Positions 49,259 through 59,196 of a stretch of 64,000 nt of DNA are shown here, one piece after another (position 1 is the stretch's first letter; every line of letters begins with the position of its first letter). This DNA is from Arthrobacter sp. UKPF54-2. Its GTDB lineage: Bacteria > Actinomycetota > Actinomycetes > Actinomycetales > Micrococcaceae. The stretch covers positions 1,860,001-1,924,000 of the forward strand of contig NZ_CP040174.1 in NCBI RefSeq assembly GCF_007858535.1, read 5' to 3'. The translations under genes and the position numbers were made by a program. Below the pieces are notes generated by a model. The model made no database searches, was not told where the DNA came from, and saw only the letters and a program-made list of their open reading frames with translations.

Positions 49259-50689
49259 GTGGTTCAAACCTTGCAGAACTTCATCAACGGCGAGTTCGTC
49301 ACCCCCGCCGGGACCGCCCTGCTGGACATCGTCAACCCCACCAACGGGGAGGTGGTGGCCAAGGCGCCGGTCTCGGTGCAGGCCGACGTCGACGCCGCCA
49401 TGGCCGCCGCGAAGGACGCCTTCGCCAGCTGGAAGCACGTCACCCCCGGCCAGCGCCAGCTGATGCTGCTCAAGCTCGCCGACGCCGTCGAGGCCAACAG
49501 CGACGAACTTGTCGAAGCCCAGCACCGCAACACCGGCCAGGTCCGCTCCCTGATCGCCGCCGAGGAAGTCGCCGCGGGCGCCGACCAGCTGCGCTTCTTC
49601 GCCGGGGCCGCCCGTCTCCTGGAAGGCAAGTCCGCCGGCGAATACCTCGACGGCCACACCTCCTACGTGCGGCGCGAGCCGATCGGCGTCGTCGCGCAGG
49701 TCGCCCCGTGGAACTACCCGTTCCTGATGGCGATCTGGAAGATCGGCCCCGCGCTCGCGGCCGGCAACACCGTGGTGCTCAAGCCCTCCGACACCACGCC
49801 GGAGTCCACCCTGGTCCTGGCCCGCCTCGCCGGCGAGATCCTCCCGGCCGGCGTGCTGAACGTCGTCCTCGGCACCGGCGAGACCGGTTCCCTGATGGTC
49901 GAGCACAAGGTCCCGGGCCTGGTCTCGATCACCGGGTCCGTGCGGGCCGGCATCGCCGTCGCCTCCGGAGCCGCGAAAGGCCTCAAGCGCGCCCACCTGG
50001 AACTCGGCGGCAAGGCCCCCGCGATCGTGTTCAAGGACGCGGACATCAAAAAGAGCGCCGCAGCCATCGCCGAGTTCGCGTTCTTCAACGCCGGCCAGGA
50101 CTGCACCGCCATCACCCGCGTCCTGGTCCAGGACTCCGTGCACGACGACGTCGTGGCCGCCATGGTGGAGCACACCAAGACCCTGCACACCGGCTCGCAG
50201 AACGACGAGGACAACTACTTCGGCCCGCTGAACAACATCAACCACTTCAACGCGGTCAGCTCCGTCGTGGAGCACCTTCCGGCGAACTGCAAGATCGAGA
50301 CCGGCGGCCACCGGGCGGGGGAGAAAGGCTTCTTCTTCGAGCCCACCATTGTCACCGGCGCCAAGCAGACCGACGACATCGTGCAGAAGGAAACGTTCGG
50401 CCCGGTCATCACGGTGCAGAAGTTCAGCACCGAGGCCGAGGCGATCGAGCTGGCCAACGACGTCGACTACGCCCTGGCTTCCAGCGTCTGGACCACGGAC
50501 CACGGCACCGCCATGCGGGTCAGCCGCGACCTGGATTTCGGCGCCGTCTGGATCAACACCCACATCCTGCTCACCGCCGAGATGCCGCACGGCGGCTTCA
50601 AGCAGTCCGGCTACGGCAAGGACCTCTCGATGTACGGCGTCGAGGACTACACCCGCATCAAGCACGTCATGTCCGCATTAGATGCATAG
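49259..50689 (+). CDS. Gamma-aminobutyraldehyde dehydrogenase (ALDH superfamily)
   Basis: NAD(P)-dependent aldehyde dehydrogenase, 476 aa. Landmarks: PWNYPFLMAIWKIGPALAAG and VVLKPSDTTP (cofactor), LELGGKAP (general-base Glu), FNAGQDCTA (catalytic Cys), ETFGPVITV and FKQSGYGKD. The sequence style and the adjacent gabT and PucR regulator favour 4-aminobutanal (from putrescine) over succinate semialdehyde, but the latter is possible. GTG 49259 with GAAAGAGG 9 nt upstream is chosen; a TTG at 49250 would abut that SD. Confidence 0.82.
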   Translation: MVQTLQNFINGEFVTPAGTALLDIVNPTNGEVVAKAPVSVQADVDAAMAAAKDAFASWKHVTPGQRQLMLLKLADAVEANSDELVEAQHRNTGQVRSLIAAEEVAAGADQLRFFAGAARLLEGKSAGEYLDGHTSYVRREPIGVVAQVAPWNYPFLMAIWKIGPALAAGNTVVLKPSDTTPESTLVLARLAGEILPAGVLNVVLGTGETGSLMVEHKVPGLVSITGSVRAGIAVASGAAKGLKRAHLELGGKAPAIVFKDADIKKSAAAIAEFAFFNAGQDCTAITRVLVQDSVHDDVVAAMVEHTKTLHTGSQNDEDNYFGPLNNINHFNAVSSVVEHLPANCKIETGGHRAGEKGFFFEPTIVTGAKQTDDIVQKETFGPVITVQKFSTEAEAIELANDVDYALASSVWTTDHGTAMRVSRDLDFGAVWINTHILLTAEMPHGGFKQSGYGKDLSMYGVEDYTRIKHVMSALDA

Positions 50690-50768
50690 CGCTGCTGCGT
50701 AACGCCCACTGACCCCGCCGCCTGACCGGCCTCGCCGCCCACCCCCGCACGCTTAGAAAGGCGTCCCC

Positions 50769-52124
50769 ATGACCACCACAGCAAACGACATCACTTACCG
50801 CCTTGAGCAGAAGCGCCGCGTCCAGGCCGACTTCCCGGGCCCCAAGTCCGTCGCCCTGACCGAGCGCCGCAAGGCCGTCGTCGCGTCCGGCGTCGCCTCC
50901 AGCGTCCCGGTCTACGTCGCCGACGCCGACGGCGGCATCATCCACGACGTCGACGGGAACTCCTTCATCGACCTCGGCTCCGGCATCGCCGTCACGAGCG
51001 TCGGCGCCTCGGATCCCGCCGTCGTCGGCGCCGTCAAGGAGGCCGTGGAGCACTTCACCCACACCTGCTTTATGGTCACCCCTTACGAGGGTTATGTGGC
51101 CGTCGCCGAGCAGCTGAACCGCCTCACCCCGGGCGACCACGAGAAGCGCACCGTGCTGTTCAACTCTGGCGCCGAGGCCGTGGAAAACGCCGTTAAGGTG
51201 GCCCGCCTCGCCACCGGCCGGGACGCCGTCGTCGCCTTTGACCACGCCTACCACGGCCGCACCAACCTGACCATGGCGCTGACCGCCAAGGCCATGCCGT
51301 ACAAGACCAACTTCGGCCCGTTCGCGCCGGAGGTCTACCGGATGCCGATGAGCTACCCGTACCGCGAGGAAAACCCGGAGATCACCGGTGCCGAGGCCGC
51401 CAAGCGCGCCATCACCATGATCGAGAAGCAGATCGGCGGCGAGTCGGTGGCCGCGATCATCATCGAGCCGATCCAGGGCGAGGGCGGTTTCATCGTCCCG
51501 GCCGAGGGCTTCCTGCCGGCCCTCGCGGCCTGGGCCAAGGACAAGGGCATCGTCTTCATCGCCGACGAGGTCCAGTCCGGTTTCTGCCGCACCGGTGAAT
51601 GGTTCGCCGTGAACCACGAAGGTGTTGTCCCGGACATCATCACCATGGCCAAGGGCATCGCCGGCGGCATGCCGCTCTCGGCCATCACCGGTCGCGCCGA
51701 GCTGCTCGACGCCGTCCACCCCGGCGGCCTCGGCGGCACCTACGGCGGCAACCCCGTCGCCTGCGCCGCGGCGCTGGCCTCGATCGGTTCGATGGAGCAG
51801 TACGACCTCAACGCCCGCGCCCGCCACATCGAGGAGATCGCCCTCGGCAAGCTGCAGGAACTCGCCACCGAGCTCCCCGTGATCGGCGACGTCCGCGGCC
51901 GCGGCGCCATGCTCGCCGTCGAACTGGTCCAGGCCGGCTCCAAGGAACCGAACCCGGAACTGACCAAGGCCGTCGCCGCCGCCTGCCTCAAGGAGGGCGT
52001 CATCATCCTCACCTGCGGCACCTACGGCAACGTCATCCGGCTGCTGCCGCCGCTGGTGATCTGCGACGACCTGCTCCTGGACGGCCTCGAAGTCCTGGCC
52101 GGGGCGGTCCGCGCCCACGCCTAA
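50769..52124 (+). CDS. gabT: 4-Aminobutyrate aminotransferase
   Basis: PLP-dependent class III aminotransferase, 451 aa, converting GABA and 2-oxoglutarate to succinate semialdehyde and glutamate. Conserved blocks: FNSGAEAVENAVKVAR, FDHAYHGRTNLTMALT, AIIIEPIQGEGGF, FIADEVQSGFCRTG, and MAKGIAGGMPLSA containing the PLP-binding Lys. AAAGG precedes the ATG. It follows the dehydrogenase gene by 79 bp and is probably cotranscribed under the divergent PucR regulator. It ends at a 32-bp palindromic terminator. Confidence 0.9.
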   Translation: MTTTANDITYRLEQKRRVQADFPGPKSVALTERRKAVVASGVASSVPVYVADADGGIIHDVDGNSFIDLGSGIAVTSVGASDPAVVGAVKEAVEHFTHTCFMVTPYEGYVAVAEQLNRLTPGDHEKRTVLFNSGAEAVENAVKVARLATGRDAVVAFDHAYHGRTNLTMALTAKAMPYKTNFGPFAPEVYRMPMSYPYREENPEITGAEAAKRAITMIEKQIGGESVAAIIIEPIQGEGGFIVPAEGFLPALAAWAKDKGIVFIADEVQSGFCRTGEWFAVNHEGVVPDIITMAKGIAGGMPLSAITGRAELLDAVHPGGLGGTYGGNPVACAAALASIGSMEQYDLNARARHIEEIALGKLQELATELPVIGDVRGRGAMLAVELVQAGSKEPNPELTKAVAAACLKEGVIILTCGTYGNVIRLLPPLVICDDLLLDGLEVLAGAVRAHA

Positions 52125-52150
52125 CAGCGCGCCCGGCACCGGCCGGACGG

Positions 52151-52182
52151 AGGAGCCGCGGACCCATGGGTCCGCGGCTCCT
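52151..52182 (+). terminator. 32-bp palindromic terminator after gabT
   Basis: A perfect 15-bp inverted repeat (52151-52165 with 52168-52182) around CCATGG, followed by TTGGTT. Confidence 0.75.
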
Positions 52183-52337
52183 TGGTTATGTCCGCGGGGT
52201 GCCGCAAAGTTCCGCACTAATCCCGGCGCTGCTGGGCTAGAGTCGTTCCTACCACTGCAGGAACGCAGACCGGCCGACGTCGCCCGGAGACCCGGAGCCA
52301 AGCTGGATTCTGCCCCAGACCCGTAAGGGGTTCTTAG

Positions 52338-53210
52338 ATGCGATACGTAGTTGGCTACACACCCAACGACCGCGGCGCCGACGCCGTCGCGCTGGCTTCG
52401 GCCATGGCCCGGGCACAGGGCGCCCACCTGGACCTGGTCCATGTCGTGGACCGGAACACCCCGTATGTCGCGCTGAACCCGCAAGGGAACCGCGTCAGCG
52501 CGGCGGAGCAGGCCGTCCTCACCGCCGAACGGCAGGGACTCGCCCTGGTTCCGGAGGGCCTGGAAGCCAGGTTCCACGTACGCCAGGCGGACTCCTTCGC
52601 CGCAGGCCTGATCGACGCCGCCCGCGAGTACCGCGCCGGCCTGATCGTGGTGGGCGCCGCCAGCAACGGCCTGTTCAAGCGCTACAGCGTCGGCAGCGTG
52701 GCCAACGCCCTGCTGCACGCTTCCCCCGTCCCGGTGGCCCTGGCCCCCCGAGGCTACCGGCGCACGGAACCGATCAGCAGGCTCACGCTCGCCGTCGGCC
52801 GGCGCACCGGGGCCGAGGCCGCGATCGACGTCGCGATTGAATCCGCCGAACGCCGCGGCGTGCCGCTGCGGCTGGTCTCGCTGGTTGAGCTGGATGCCGA
52901 GGGCGACGGCGGAGAAAACGTCAACGCCGCGCACGTCCACGCCAACACCGTGCTCAAGGCCGCCGCCGAGCGCCTGCCGGCCGGCCACCACGTCAGCGTG
53001 GAGGTCGCGCACGGCCGGACCATCGAAGAGGCCATCGACGACCTCGAGTGGGACGACGCGGAGATCATGATCGTCGGCTCGTCCCGGTTGGCGGAGAAGA
53101 ACAAGCTGTTCATCGGGAGCACAGCCAACAAGGTGCTCCGCGCCCTGCCGGTTCCCATGGTTGTGGTGCCGCGCGACTACGTGCGCATAGACAGCAGCCC
53201 GGAGGACTGA
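52338..53210 (+). CDS. Universal stress protein, two tandem Usp domains
   Basis: A 290-aa protein with two UspA folds. Each ends in an ATP-binding G-x2-G-x9-G-S/T motif: VVGAASNGLFKRYSVGSVAN (residue ~110) and IVGSSRLAEKNKLFIGSTAN (residue ~245). Cytoplasmic; tandem Usp proteins are common in actinobacteria and bind ATP under stress or hypoxia. A -10-like TAGAGT (52238-52243) gives a leader of about 90 nt. Monocistronic. Confidence 0.85.
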   Translation: MRYVVGYTPNDRGADAVALASAMARAQGAHLDLVHVVDRNTPYVALNPQGNRVSAAEQAVLTAERQGLALVPEGLEARFHVRQADSFAAGLIDAAREYRAGLIVVGAASNGLFKRYSVGSVANALLHASPVPVALAPRGYRRTEPISRLTLAVGRRTGAEAAIDVAIESAERRGVPLRLVSLVELDAEGDGGENVNAAHVHANTVLKAAAERLPAGHHVSVEVAHGRTIEEAIDDLEWDDAEIMIVGSSRLAEKNKLFIGSTANKVLRALPVPMVVVPRDYVRIDSSPED

Positions 53211-53241
53211 GGGTCGGCGCCGCCGCTGCCGGATTAGGGGC

Positions 53242-54279
53242 TTAGGCGGCGGCGCGGGCCAGCCGGCGGGTGACGGCGTTCTTCCGGGTGGTGAGCAACA
53301 TGTCCGCCGTCAGCACCAGCAGGGCGAGCCAGACGACGCCGAAGCCGATCCAGCGTTCGGGCGTCATGGCCTCCCGGAACACCACCAGGGCCACGATGAA
53401 CTGCAGCACCGGGGCGAAGTACTGCAGCAAACCGATCGTCGTCATTGGCAGCCGGCGCGCGGAGGCGCCGAAGAACAGCAGCGGCACCGCGGTGATGACG
53501 CCCGAAGCAGCGAGCAGCCAGAAGTGCCCGGCGCCGTTGCTGGTCAGGGTCGCCGCCCCCGTCGTGGCCAGGACGATCATGGTCACCCCGGCGAGCGGGG
53601 ACAGCACAATGGTTTCCACCGAGAGGCTGGTGATCGCGTCCGCCCGCGGGCCCACGCGTTTCTTGACGAAACCGTAGAGGCCGAAGCTGAAGGCCAGGGT
53701 CAGCGCGATCCACGGCAGCTTCCCGTAGGAGTACGTCAGTACGCCCACGGCAACGAACCCGATCCCGACGGCGGCCCACTGCAGCGGTCGCAGTTTCTCC
53801 TTCAGGACAAAAACGCCCAGCAGCACGGACACCAGCGGGTTGATGAAGTAGCCCAGGGACGTTTCGACGGCCTGACCGGTGGTCACGCCGTAGGTGTAGG
53901 TCAGCCAGTTGACCGCGATCAGGCCGGCCGCCAGCGCGAGAGGGCCGATGACGGTGCGGTTACGGAAGGCCGCACCGATCACCCGCCAGGACCGGGTGAC
54001 GGTGATCAGCAGGGTGCAGAACAGCAGGGACCACACCACTCGGTTGGCCACGATTTCGACGGCGCCGGCCGGGTGCAGCACAAAGAAGTACAGCGGCAGC
54101 AGCCCCCAGAGCCCGTAGGCTCCGACGCCGAACAGGATTCCCGCCGTCGTGTCCTTGTCCACGGCCTTGAGCTCGCCCGGCTTTGAGGCGGCTGCTCCGC
54201 TGGCGGGGGCGTGGGCGTGGGCCGGGGCGCCCGGCGGCGTCAGGGCGGCGGGGGCGGGTGATCGGTCCGAGATAGGCAC
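53242..54279 (-). CDS. RarD-type EamA/DMT permease
   Basis: A 345-aa ten-helix drug/metabolite transporter. The N-terminal ~40 residues are Ala/Pro-rich and cytoplasmic, then FGVGAYGLWGLLPLYFFVLHP and RVVWSLLFCTLLI, typical for the RarD subgroup (chloramphenicol-sensitivity protein family). NWLTYTYGVTTGQAVETSLGYFINPLVSVLLG is the conserved central segment. GTG start at 54279 follows a TATTGA-type box closely, so it may be leaderless. The substrate is unknown. Confidence 0.8.
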   Translation of the reverse strand: MPISDRSPAPAALTPPGAPAHAHAPASGAAASKPGELKAVDKDTTAGILFGVGAYGLWGLLPLYFFVLHPAGAVEIVANRVVWSLLFCTLLITVTRSWRVIGAAFRNRTVIGPLALAAGLIAVNWLTYTYGVTTGQAVETSLGYFINPLVSVLLGVFVLKEKLRPLQWAAVGIGFVAVGVLTYSYGKLPWIALTLAFSFGLYGFVKKRVGPRADAITSLSVETIVLSPLAGVTMIVLATTGAATLTSNGAGHFWLLAASGVITAVPLLFFGASARRLPMTTIGLLQYFAPVLQFIVALVVFREAMTPERWIGFGVVWLALLVLTADMLLTTRKNAVTRRLARAAA

Positions 54280-54382
54280 AAGATCAATAACACCACTCCC
54301 GGAGCGCCTATTCCTGACGGCAGGCGCAGCCTGGGCCTGCGATTTCGGTCACGCGCGGAGCGCTGAAACCGCCGGAGACATT

Positions 54383-54388
54383 TAGAAT
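54383..54388 (+). promoter_or_regulatory. -10 box (TAGAAT) for the second fprA
   Basis: TAGAAT lies 8 nt before an in-frame GTG (54397) and 56 nt before the homology-supported GTG (54445), so the transcript either starts leaderless with a 16-residue extension or carries a ~48-nt leader. Confidence 0.45.
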
Positions 54389-54444
54389 GGGGGACTGTGC
54401 GCTCCAATTTGCCGGCGCACCCGCCAAGACTCAGAAGGGCTCCC

Positions 54445-55881
54445 GTGTCCAACTCGGCCGAATCTTCGTCCAAACGTCCCCTCCGCGTCGCGATCGTCGG
54501 CGCGGGGCCGGCCGGTGTCTACGCCGCGGACATCCTCACCAAGTCCAACGAGGTCAAGGACGGCGACTTCGAGGTCAGCATCGACCTGTTCGAGGCCTAC
54601 CCGGCGCCCTATGGCCTGATCCGCTACGGTGTGGCCCCGGACCATCCGCGGATCAAGGGCATCGTCAACGCGCTGCACAAGGTCCTGGACCGCGGGGACA
54701 TCCGTTTCCTCGGCAACGTCAGCTACGGCAGGGACCTGACCCTGCACGACTTCCGCGCCTTCTACGACGCCGTGATCTTCTCCACGGGCGCCATCAAGGA
54801 CGCGGACCTGGACATTCCCGGCGTCGGACTGGAGGGCTCGTTCGGCGGGGCCGACTTCGTCTCCTGGTACGACGGGCACCCCGATGTCCCCCGGGACTGG
54901 CCGCTTGAGGCCAAGGAAATTGCGGTGATCGGCAACGGCAACGTGGCCCTGGACGTGGCCCGGATGCTGGTCAAGCACGCGGACGACCTGCTCGTCACGG
55001 AGATTCCGGACAACGTGTACCGCGCCCTCAAGAATTCGCCGGTCACGGACGTGCACGTCTTCGGCCGCCGCGGCCCGGCCCAGGTGAAGTTCACCCCGCT
55101 GGAACTGCGCGAACTGTCCCACGCCAACGATGTGGACATTGTGCTCTACCCCGAGGACTTCGAGTTCGACGAAGCCTCCGACGAGGCGATCCGCACGAAC
55201 AACCAGATCAAGACCATGGTCAACACCCTCGGCAACTGGCTCGTCGAGGAGCACGCCGAATCCGAGGAACCGTCCTCCCGGCGGCTGCACCTGCACTTCC
55301 TGCATAACCCGGTGGAAATCTACGACGACGCCGCGCGCCCGGGCAAGGTGGCCGGGATCAAGTTCGAGCGGATGCAGCTGGACGGCACGGGCAACGTCAA
55401 GGGCACCGGGGAGTTCGTCGACTACCCGGTCCAGGCCGTCTACCGCGCGATCGGTTACCACGGCTCGCCGCTGGAGGAACTGGAATACGACGCCCGGCGC
55501 GGAGTCATTCCCAACGAGGGCGGCCGGGTGCTCGACGCCTCCGGCAACCCCGTCCCCGGCATCTACGCCACCGGCTGGATCAAGCGCGGCCCGGTTGGCC
55601 TGATCGGCCACACCAAGGGCGACGCCCTGGAAACGATCGGGTTCCTGCTTGAGGACCGGCTCACGCTCCCGCCGGCCCAGAACCCCGATCCGCAAGCCAT
55701 CATCGACCTGCTGGAGGAACGCGGCATCGAATACACCACCTGGGAAGGCTGGAACCGGCTGGATGCGCACGAGCTGGCCCTCGGAGAGGCGTGGACTGAC
55801 GCCCACGGGGCCGACGGCGTCGTGCGGGAACGCATCAAGGTAGTGCCGCGCGAGGAAATGATTGAGATTTCCCGGGGCTGA
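54445..55881 (+). CDS. Ferredoxin/flavodoxin-NADP+ reductase, FprA-type (copy 2)
   Basis: A paralogue of the fprA at 43.5 kb with the same motifs (RVAIVGAGPAGVYAADIL; APYGLIRYGVAPDHPRIKG; IAVIGNGNVALDVARML; GLIGHTKGDALETI). Large blocks are identical between the two, so the copies are clearly related by duplication. GTG 54445 has AGAAGGG 6 nt upstream and aligns with the start of copy 1. GTG 54397 would add 16 residues and sits right after a -10 box. No sulfur gene adjoins this copy, so it probably serves other ferredoxin-dependent enzymes. Confidence 0.88.
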   Translation: MSNSAESSSKRPLRVAIVGAGPAGVYAADILTKSNEVKDGDFEVSIDLFEAYPAPYGLIRYGVAPDHPRIKGIVNALHKVLDRGDIRFLGNVSYGRDLTLHDFRAFYDAVIFSTGAIKDADLDIPGVGLEGSFGGADFVSWYDGHPDVPRDWPLEAKEIAVIGNGNVALDVARMLVKHADDLLVTEIPDNVYRALKNSPVTDVHVFGRRGPAQVKFTPLELRELSHANDVDIVLYPEDFEFDEASDEAIRTNNQIKTMVNTLGNWLVEEHAESEEPSSRRLHLHFLHNPVEIYDDAARPGKVAGIKFERMQLDGTGNVKGTGEFVDYPVQAVYRAIGYHGSPLEELEYDARRGVIPNEGGRVLDASGNPVPGIYATGWIKRGPVGLIGHTKGDALETIGFLLEDRLTLPPAQNPDPQAIIDLLEERGIEYTTWEGWNRLDAHELALGEAWTDAHGADGVVRERIKVVPREEMIEISRG

Positions 55882-55991
55882 GGGCGACGCCGGCGCCTCC
55901 TCTGGCGGGGGCTCGGCGCGCCCCGTAGACTCGACCGGACACGGCTGCGCGCCCTCGCGCACCGACGACGGTGCCAGCAGGTGGGAGTTCA

Positions 55992-57389
55992 ATGAGGAAT
56001 CCGGTCGAGCAGGCCGTCACACGCGGTTCGGGCCTGAGCCCGGAGCTTCGCCAGCGGTACGCCCGCGCGGGGCATGAGGAACTGGGGTCCCTGGTGCCGG
56101 GGACCGAGCAGCTGCCGGGGCTGCGCAGCCTGATCCGGGAGTCCTGGCAGCGATCCGCGCAGCTGCACGCGAACCCGGACAACCCCGAAGCGCCGCTGGC
56201 CATGGACCGCGAGGAACTCGAGGAGTACCGCCGGCAGCACCCGCTGGCCGCGATCATGCCCGTCATCCACAAACTGCTGGTGCTTCCCAGCCACGACAGC
56301 GGCATGCTGGTGGCGGTAGGGGACGAGGTGGGCCGGCTGCTGTGGGTCGAAGGGGACCCCGCCCTGCAACGCCGCGCCGAGGGCATGATGTTCGTCCCCG
56401 GCGCCGACTGGTCCGAGGCCACCGTGGGCACCAGCGCGCCCGGCACCGCGCTCGCGCTGGGCCGAGGCATCCAGATCGCCGGCGCCGAGCACTACAAGCG
56501 CTCGGTGCACCCGTGGAGCTGCACGGCCGTCCCGTTCCACGACCCGGATTCGGGTGCCCTGCTGGGCGTCGTGGACATCACCGGCACCGAGTCCGCCGTC
56601 GCGCCCCACACCCTTTCCCTCGTGGAGGCGACGGTCGCCGCAGCGCAGGCGCACCTGCGGGTGGAGCGGCTGCAGTTGGCCGCGGCGCGCCAGTCCAGGC
56701 CGGCCCGACGCCGGTCCTCCGCCGGGGCCGCGGCCGCCCCACTGCCCGCGTCCCTGCCCGCCGGTGCGCGCACCCGGGCCTTCGGCAGCCTCTACCGCAA
56801 CAGCCTGCAGCTGCTGGGCCGCGACCAGGCGGTGCTGAGCATCGACGGGCGCACGGTCACGCTGTCGGCCCGGCACAGCGAAATCCTCGCCCTGCTCAGC
56901 ACGCACCCGGAAGGCCTGAACGCGGAGGAACTGAGCGCGCTGCTGTACCCGGACGGAGGCTCCACCATGACACTGCGCGCCGAGATGGTGCGCCTGCGCA
57001 AGGTCCTGCAGCAGCTCAACCCGGGCGCCGTCCCCGAGTCCCGGCCCTACCGGCTGTCCATGGACCTGGTCCCGGACTCGGCCCAGGTCCTCAGCTGCCT
57101 GCAGCGCGGCGCGCACCGGATCGCACTGGAAATCTACCGCGGTGCGGTCCTGCCCCGCTCCGAGGCGCCGGGGATCACCGAGCTCCGCGGCCGGGTCTCC
57201 GCCCTGCTCCGCGAGGCCGTGCTGACCGACGGCAGCGCCGAGTCGCTGCTGAAGTACGCGGAGCTGCCCGAGGCGCGGGACGACGTCGGCGTCCGCACCG
57301 CCGCACTGAAGCTGCTGCCGCCGCGCTCGCCGAAGCGGGCCGCCGTGGTCGCGGACCTGGAACGGCTGGACGCGGAACTCAGCGCCTGA
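55992..57389 (+). CDS. AcoR-like GAF regulator with C-terminal winged helix, no AAA+ domain
   Basis: A 465-aa regulator. The N-terminal ~230 residues match the sensor half of AcoR-type activators: LIRESWQRSAQLHANP, GMMFVPGADWSEATVGTSAPGTAL, KRSVHPWSCTAVPFHDPDSGALLGVVDITG. Where AcoR has a sigma-54-interacting AAA+ domain this protein has a linker and a DNA-binding winged helix (VTLSARHSEILALLSTHPEGLNAEELSALL). GGGAG precedes ATG 55992. It lies upstream of the acetaldehyde dehydrogenase gene, with a perfect palindrome (57473-57493) between them, so it probably controls that operon. The effector may be an aldehyde or alcohol. Confidence 0.78.
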   Translation: MRNPVEQAVTRGSGLSPELRQRYARAGHEELGSLVPGTEQLPGLRSLIRESWQRSAQLHANPDNPEAPLAMDREELEEYRRQHPLAAIMPVIHKLLVLPSHDSGMLVAVGDEVGRLLWVEGDPALQRRAEGMMFVPGADWSEATVGTSAPGTALALGRGIQIAGAEHYKRSVHPWSCTAVPFHDPDSGALLGVVDITGTESAVAPHTLSLVEATVAAAQAHLRVERLQLAAARQSRPARRRSSAGAAAAPLPASLPAGARTRAFGSLYRNSLQLLGRDQAVLSIDGRTVTLSARHSEILALLSTHPEGLNAEELSALLYPDGGSTMTLRAEMVRLRKVLQQLNPGAVPESRPYRLSMDLVPDSAQVLSCLQRGAHRIALEIYRGAVLPRSEAPGITELRGRVSALLREAVLTDGSAESLLKYAELPEARDDVGVRTAALKLLPPRSPKRAAVVADLERLDAELSA

Positions 57390-57472
57390 ACCCGCCGCCG
57401 CGGACGGCCCGGGGCCGCCGCAACGGACGGCTCCGGCCGCCCCCACCCGGGCCGACGTGATCCGGCTCACAT

Positions 57473-57493
57473 GGTTGCAACCTGCTTGCAACC
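57473..57493. promoter_or_regulatory. Palindromic operator candidate for the acetaldehyde dehydrogenase operon
   Basis: GGTTGCAA-N5-TTGCAACC has 8-bp perfect arms, about 85 bp before the dehydrogenase ATG. TAAGCT (57504-57509) just downstream could be a -10 box. The probable binder is the regulator encoded immediately upstream. Confidence 0.5.
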
Positions 57494-57578
57494 TCACCGC
57501 TCCTAAGCTGATGCCAGCGGCGGCCGCAGAGATCCTGGCCGCTCCCGCCACCCATCTTGCACAGCAAAGGAGCTAGCA

Positions 57579-59102
57579 ATGACTGTCTACGCACAGCCCG
57601 GTACCGAGGGCTCGAAGGTCACCTTCAAGGACCGCTACGAGAACTGGATCGGCGGCGAATGGGTTGCCCCGGTCAAGGGCCAGTACTTCGAGAACATCAC
57701 CCCGGTGACCGGCAAAGCGTTCTGCGAGGTCGCCCGCGGCACCGCCGAGGACATTGAACTGGCCCTGGACGCCGCACACAAGGTCGCACCGTCCTGGGGC
57801 AAGACCTCCGTCGCCGAGCGCGCCGCCATCCTGAATAAGATCGCCGACCGGATCGACGAGAACACCGAGATGCTTGCCGTCGCCGAGTCCTGGGACAACG
57901 GCAAGCCGATCCGCGAGACCCTCAACGCCGACATCCCGCTCGCGGCGGACCACTTCCGCTACTTCGCCTCCGCCGTCCGCGCCCAGGAAGGCCGGCTGTC
58001 CCAGCTCGACGACGACACCACCGCCTACCACTACCACGAGCCGCTCGGCGTCGTCGGCCAGATCATCCCCTGGAACTTCCCGATCCTGATGGCCGTCTGG
58101 AAGCTGGCCCCCGCCCTCGCCGCTGGCAACGCCGTCGTCCTGAAGCCGGCCGAGCAGACCCCGTCCTCGATCCTGGTGCTGATGGAACTGATCAGCGACC
58201 TGCTGCCGGCCGGCGTCGTCAACGTTGTCAACGGCTTCGGTGTGGAAGCCGGCAAGCCCTTGGCCTCCAGCCCGCGAATCCGCAAGATCGCCTTCACCGG
58301 CGAGACCACCACCGGCCGCCTGATCAGCCAGTACGCCTCCCAGAACCTGATCCCGGTCACCCTGGAACTCGGCGGCAAGAGCCCCAACATCTTCTTCAAC
58401 GACGTCGCGGACAGCAACGACGCGTTCTACGACAAGGCCCTCGAAGGCTTCACGCTCTTCGCGTTCAACCAGGGCGAAGTCTGCACCTGCCCCTCCCGGG
58501 CCCTGGTCCAGGAAGGGATCTACGACTCCTTTATGGCCGACGCGCTGGCCCGGACCGAGAAGATCATCCAGGGCAACCCGCTGGACACCGACACGCAGCT
58601 TGGCGCCCAGGCCTCCAACGACCAGCTCGAGAAGATCCTCTCCTACATCGACATCGGAAAGCAGGAGGGCGCCAAGGCGCTCACCGGCGGCGCCCGCGCG
58701 GAGCTCTCGGGCGACCTCGCCGGCGGCTACTACGTCCAGCCGACGATCTTCGAGGGCCACAACAAGATGCGGATCTTCCAGGAGGAGATCTTTGGCCCGG
58801 TGGTCTCCGTGACCCGGTTCAGCGACTACAGCGACGCCATGGGCATCGCCAACGACACCCTCTACGGGCTCGGTGCCGGCGTCTGGTCCCGCAACGGCAA
58901 TGTCGCCTACCGCGCCGGTCGCGAGATCCAGGCCGGCCGGGTGTGGGTCAACAACTACCACGCCTACCCGGCCGGTGCCGCGTTCGGCGGGTACAAGTCC
59001 TCCGGCATCGGCCGCGAGAACCACGCCATGATGCTGGACCACTACCAGCAGACCAAGAACCTGCTGGTCAGCTACAACGAGAACAAGCTCGGTTTCTTCT
59101 AG
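57579..59102 (+). CDS. Aldehyde dehydrogenase, acetaldehyde type (ExaC/AcoD-like)
   Basis: A 507-aa NAD-dependent aldehyde dehydrogenase. The N-terminus [21 protein letters not shown] and the long C-terminus ending in NKLGFF are characteristic of the ExaC/AcoD acetaldehyde dehydrogenases. Catalytic elements: [29 protein letters not shown] (Glu), [11 protein letters not shown] (Cys), [17 protein letters not shown] precedes the ATG. Flanked by an AcoR-like regulator and a DUF779 gene, the usual neighbourhood in actinobacteria. A role in ethanol/acetaldehyde oxidation is likely. Confidence 0.87.
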   Translation: MTVYAQPGTEGSKVTFKDRYENWIGGEWVAPVKGQYFENITPVTGKAFCEVARGTAEDIELALDAAHKVAPSWGKTSVAERAAILNKIADRIDENTEMLAVAESWDNGKPIRETLNADIPLAADHFRYFASAVRAQEGRLSQLDDDTTAYHYHEPLGVVGQIIPWNFPILMAVWKLAPALAAGNAVVLKPAEQTPSSILVLMELISDLLPAGVVNVVNGFGVEAGKPLASSPRIRKIAFTGETTTGRLISQYASQNLIPVTLELGGKSPNIFFNDVADSNDAFYDKALEGFTLFAFNQGEVCTCPSRALVQEGIYDSFMADALARTEKIIQGNPLDTDTQLGAQASNDQLEKILSYIDIGKQEGAKALTGGARAELSGDLAGGYYVQPTIFEGHNKMRIFQEEIFGPVVSVTRFSDYSDAMGIANDTLYGLGAGVWSRNGNVAYRAGREIQAGRVWVNNYHAYPAGAAFGGYKSSGIGRENHAMMLDHYQQTKNLLVSYNENKLGFF

Positions 59103-59196
59103 GCCGCGCGGCGGGGCGGACCTTGGCGGTCCGCCCCGCCCCCTTTCCCGGCGCCGGTGTCCCCGGCGCCCTTCCTACCGAACCCAGGAGAAGCGC

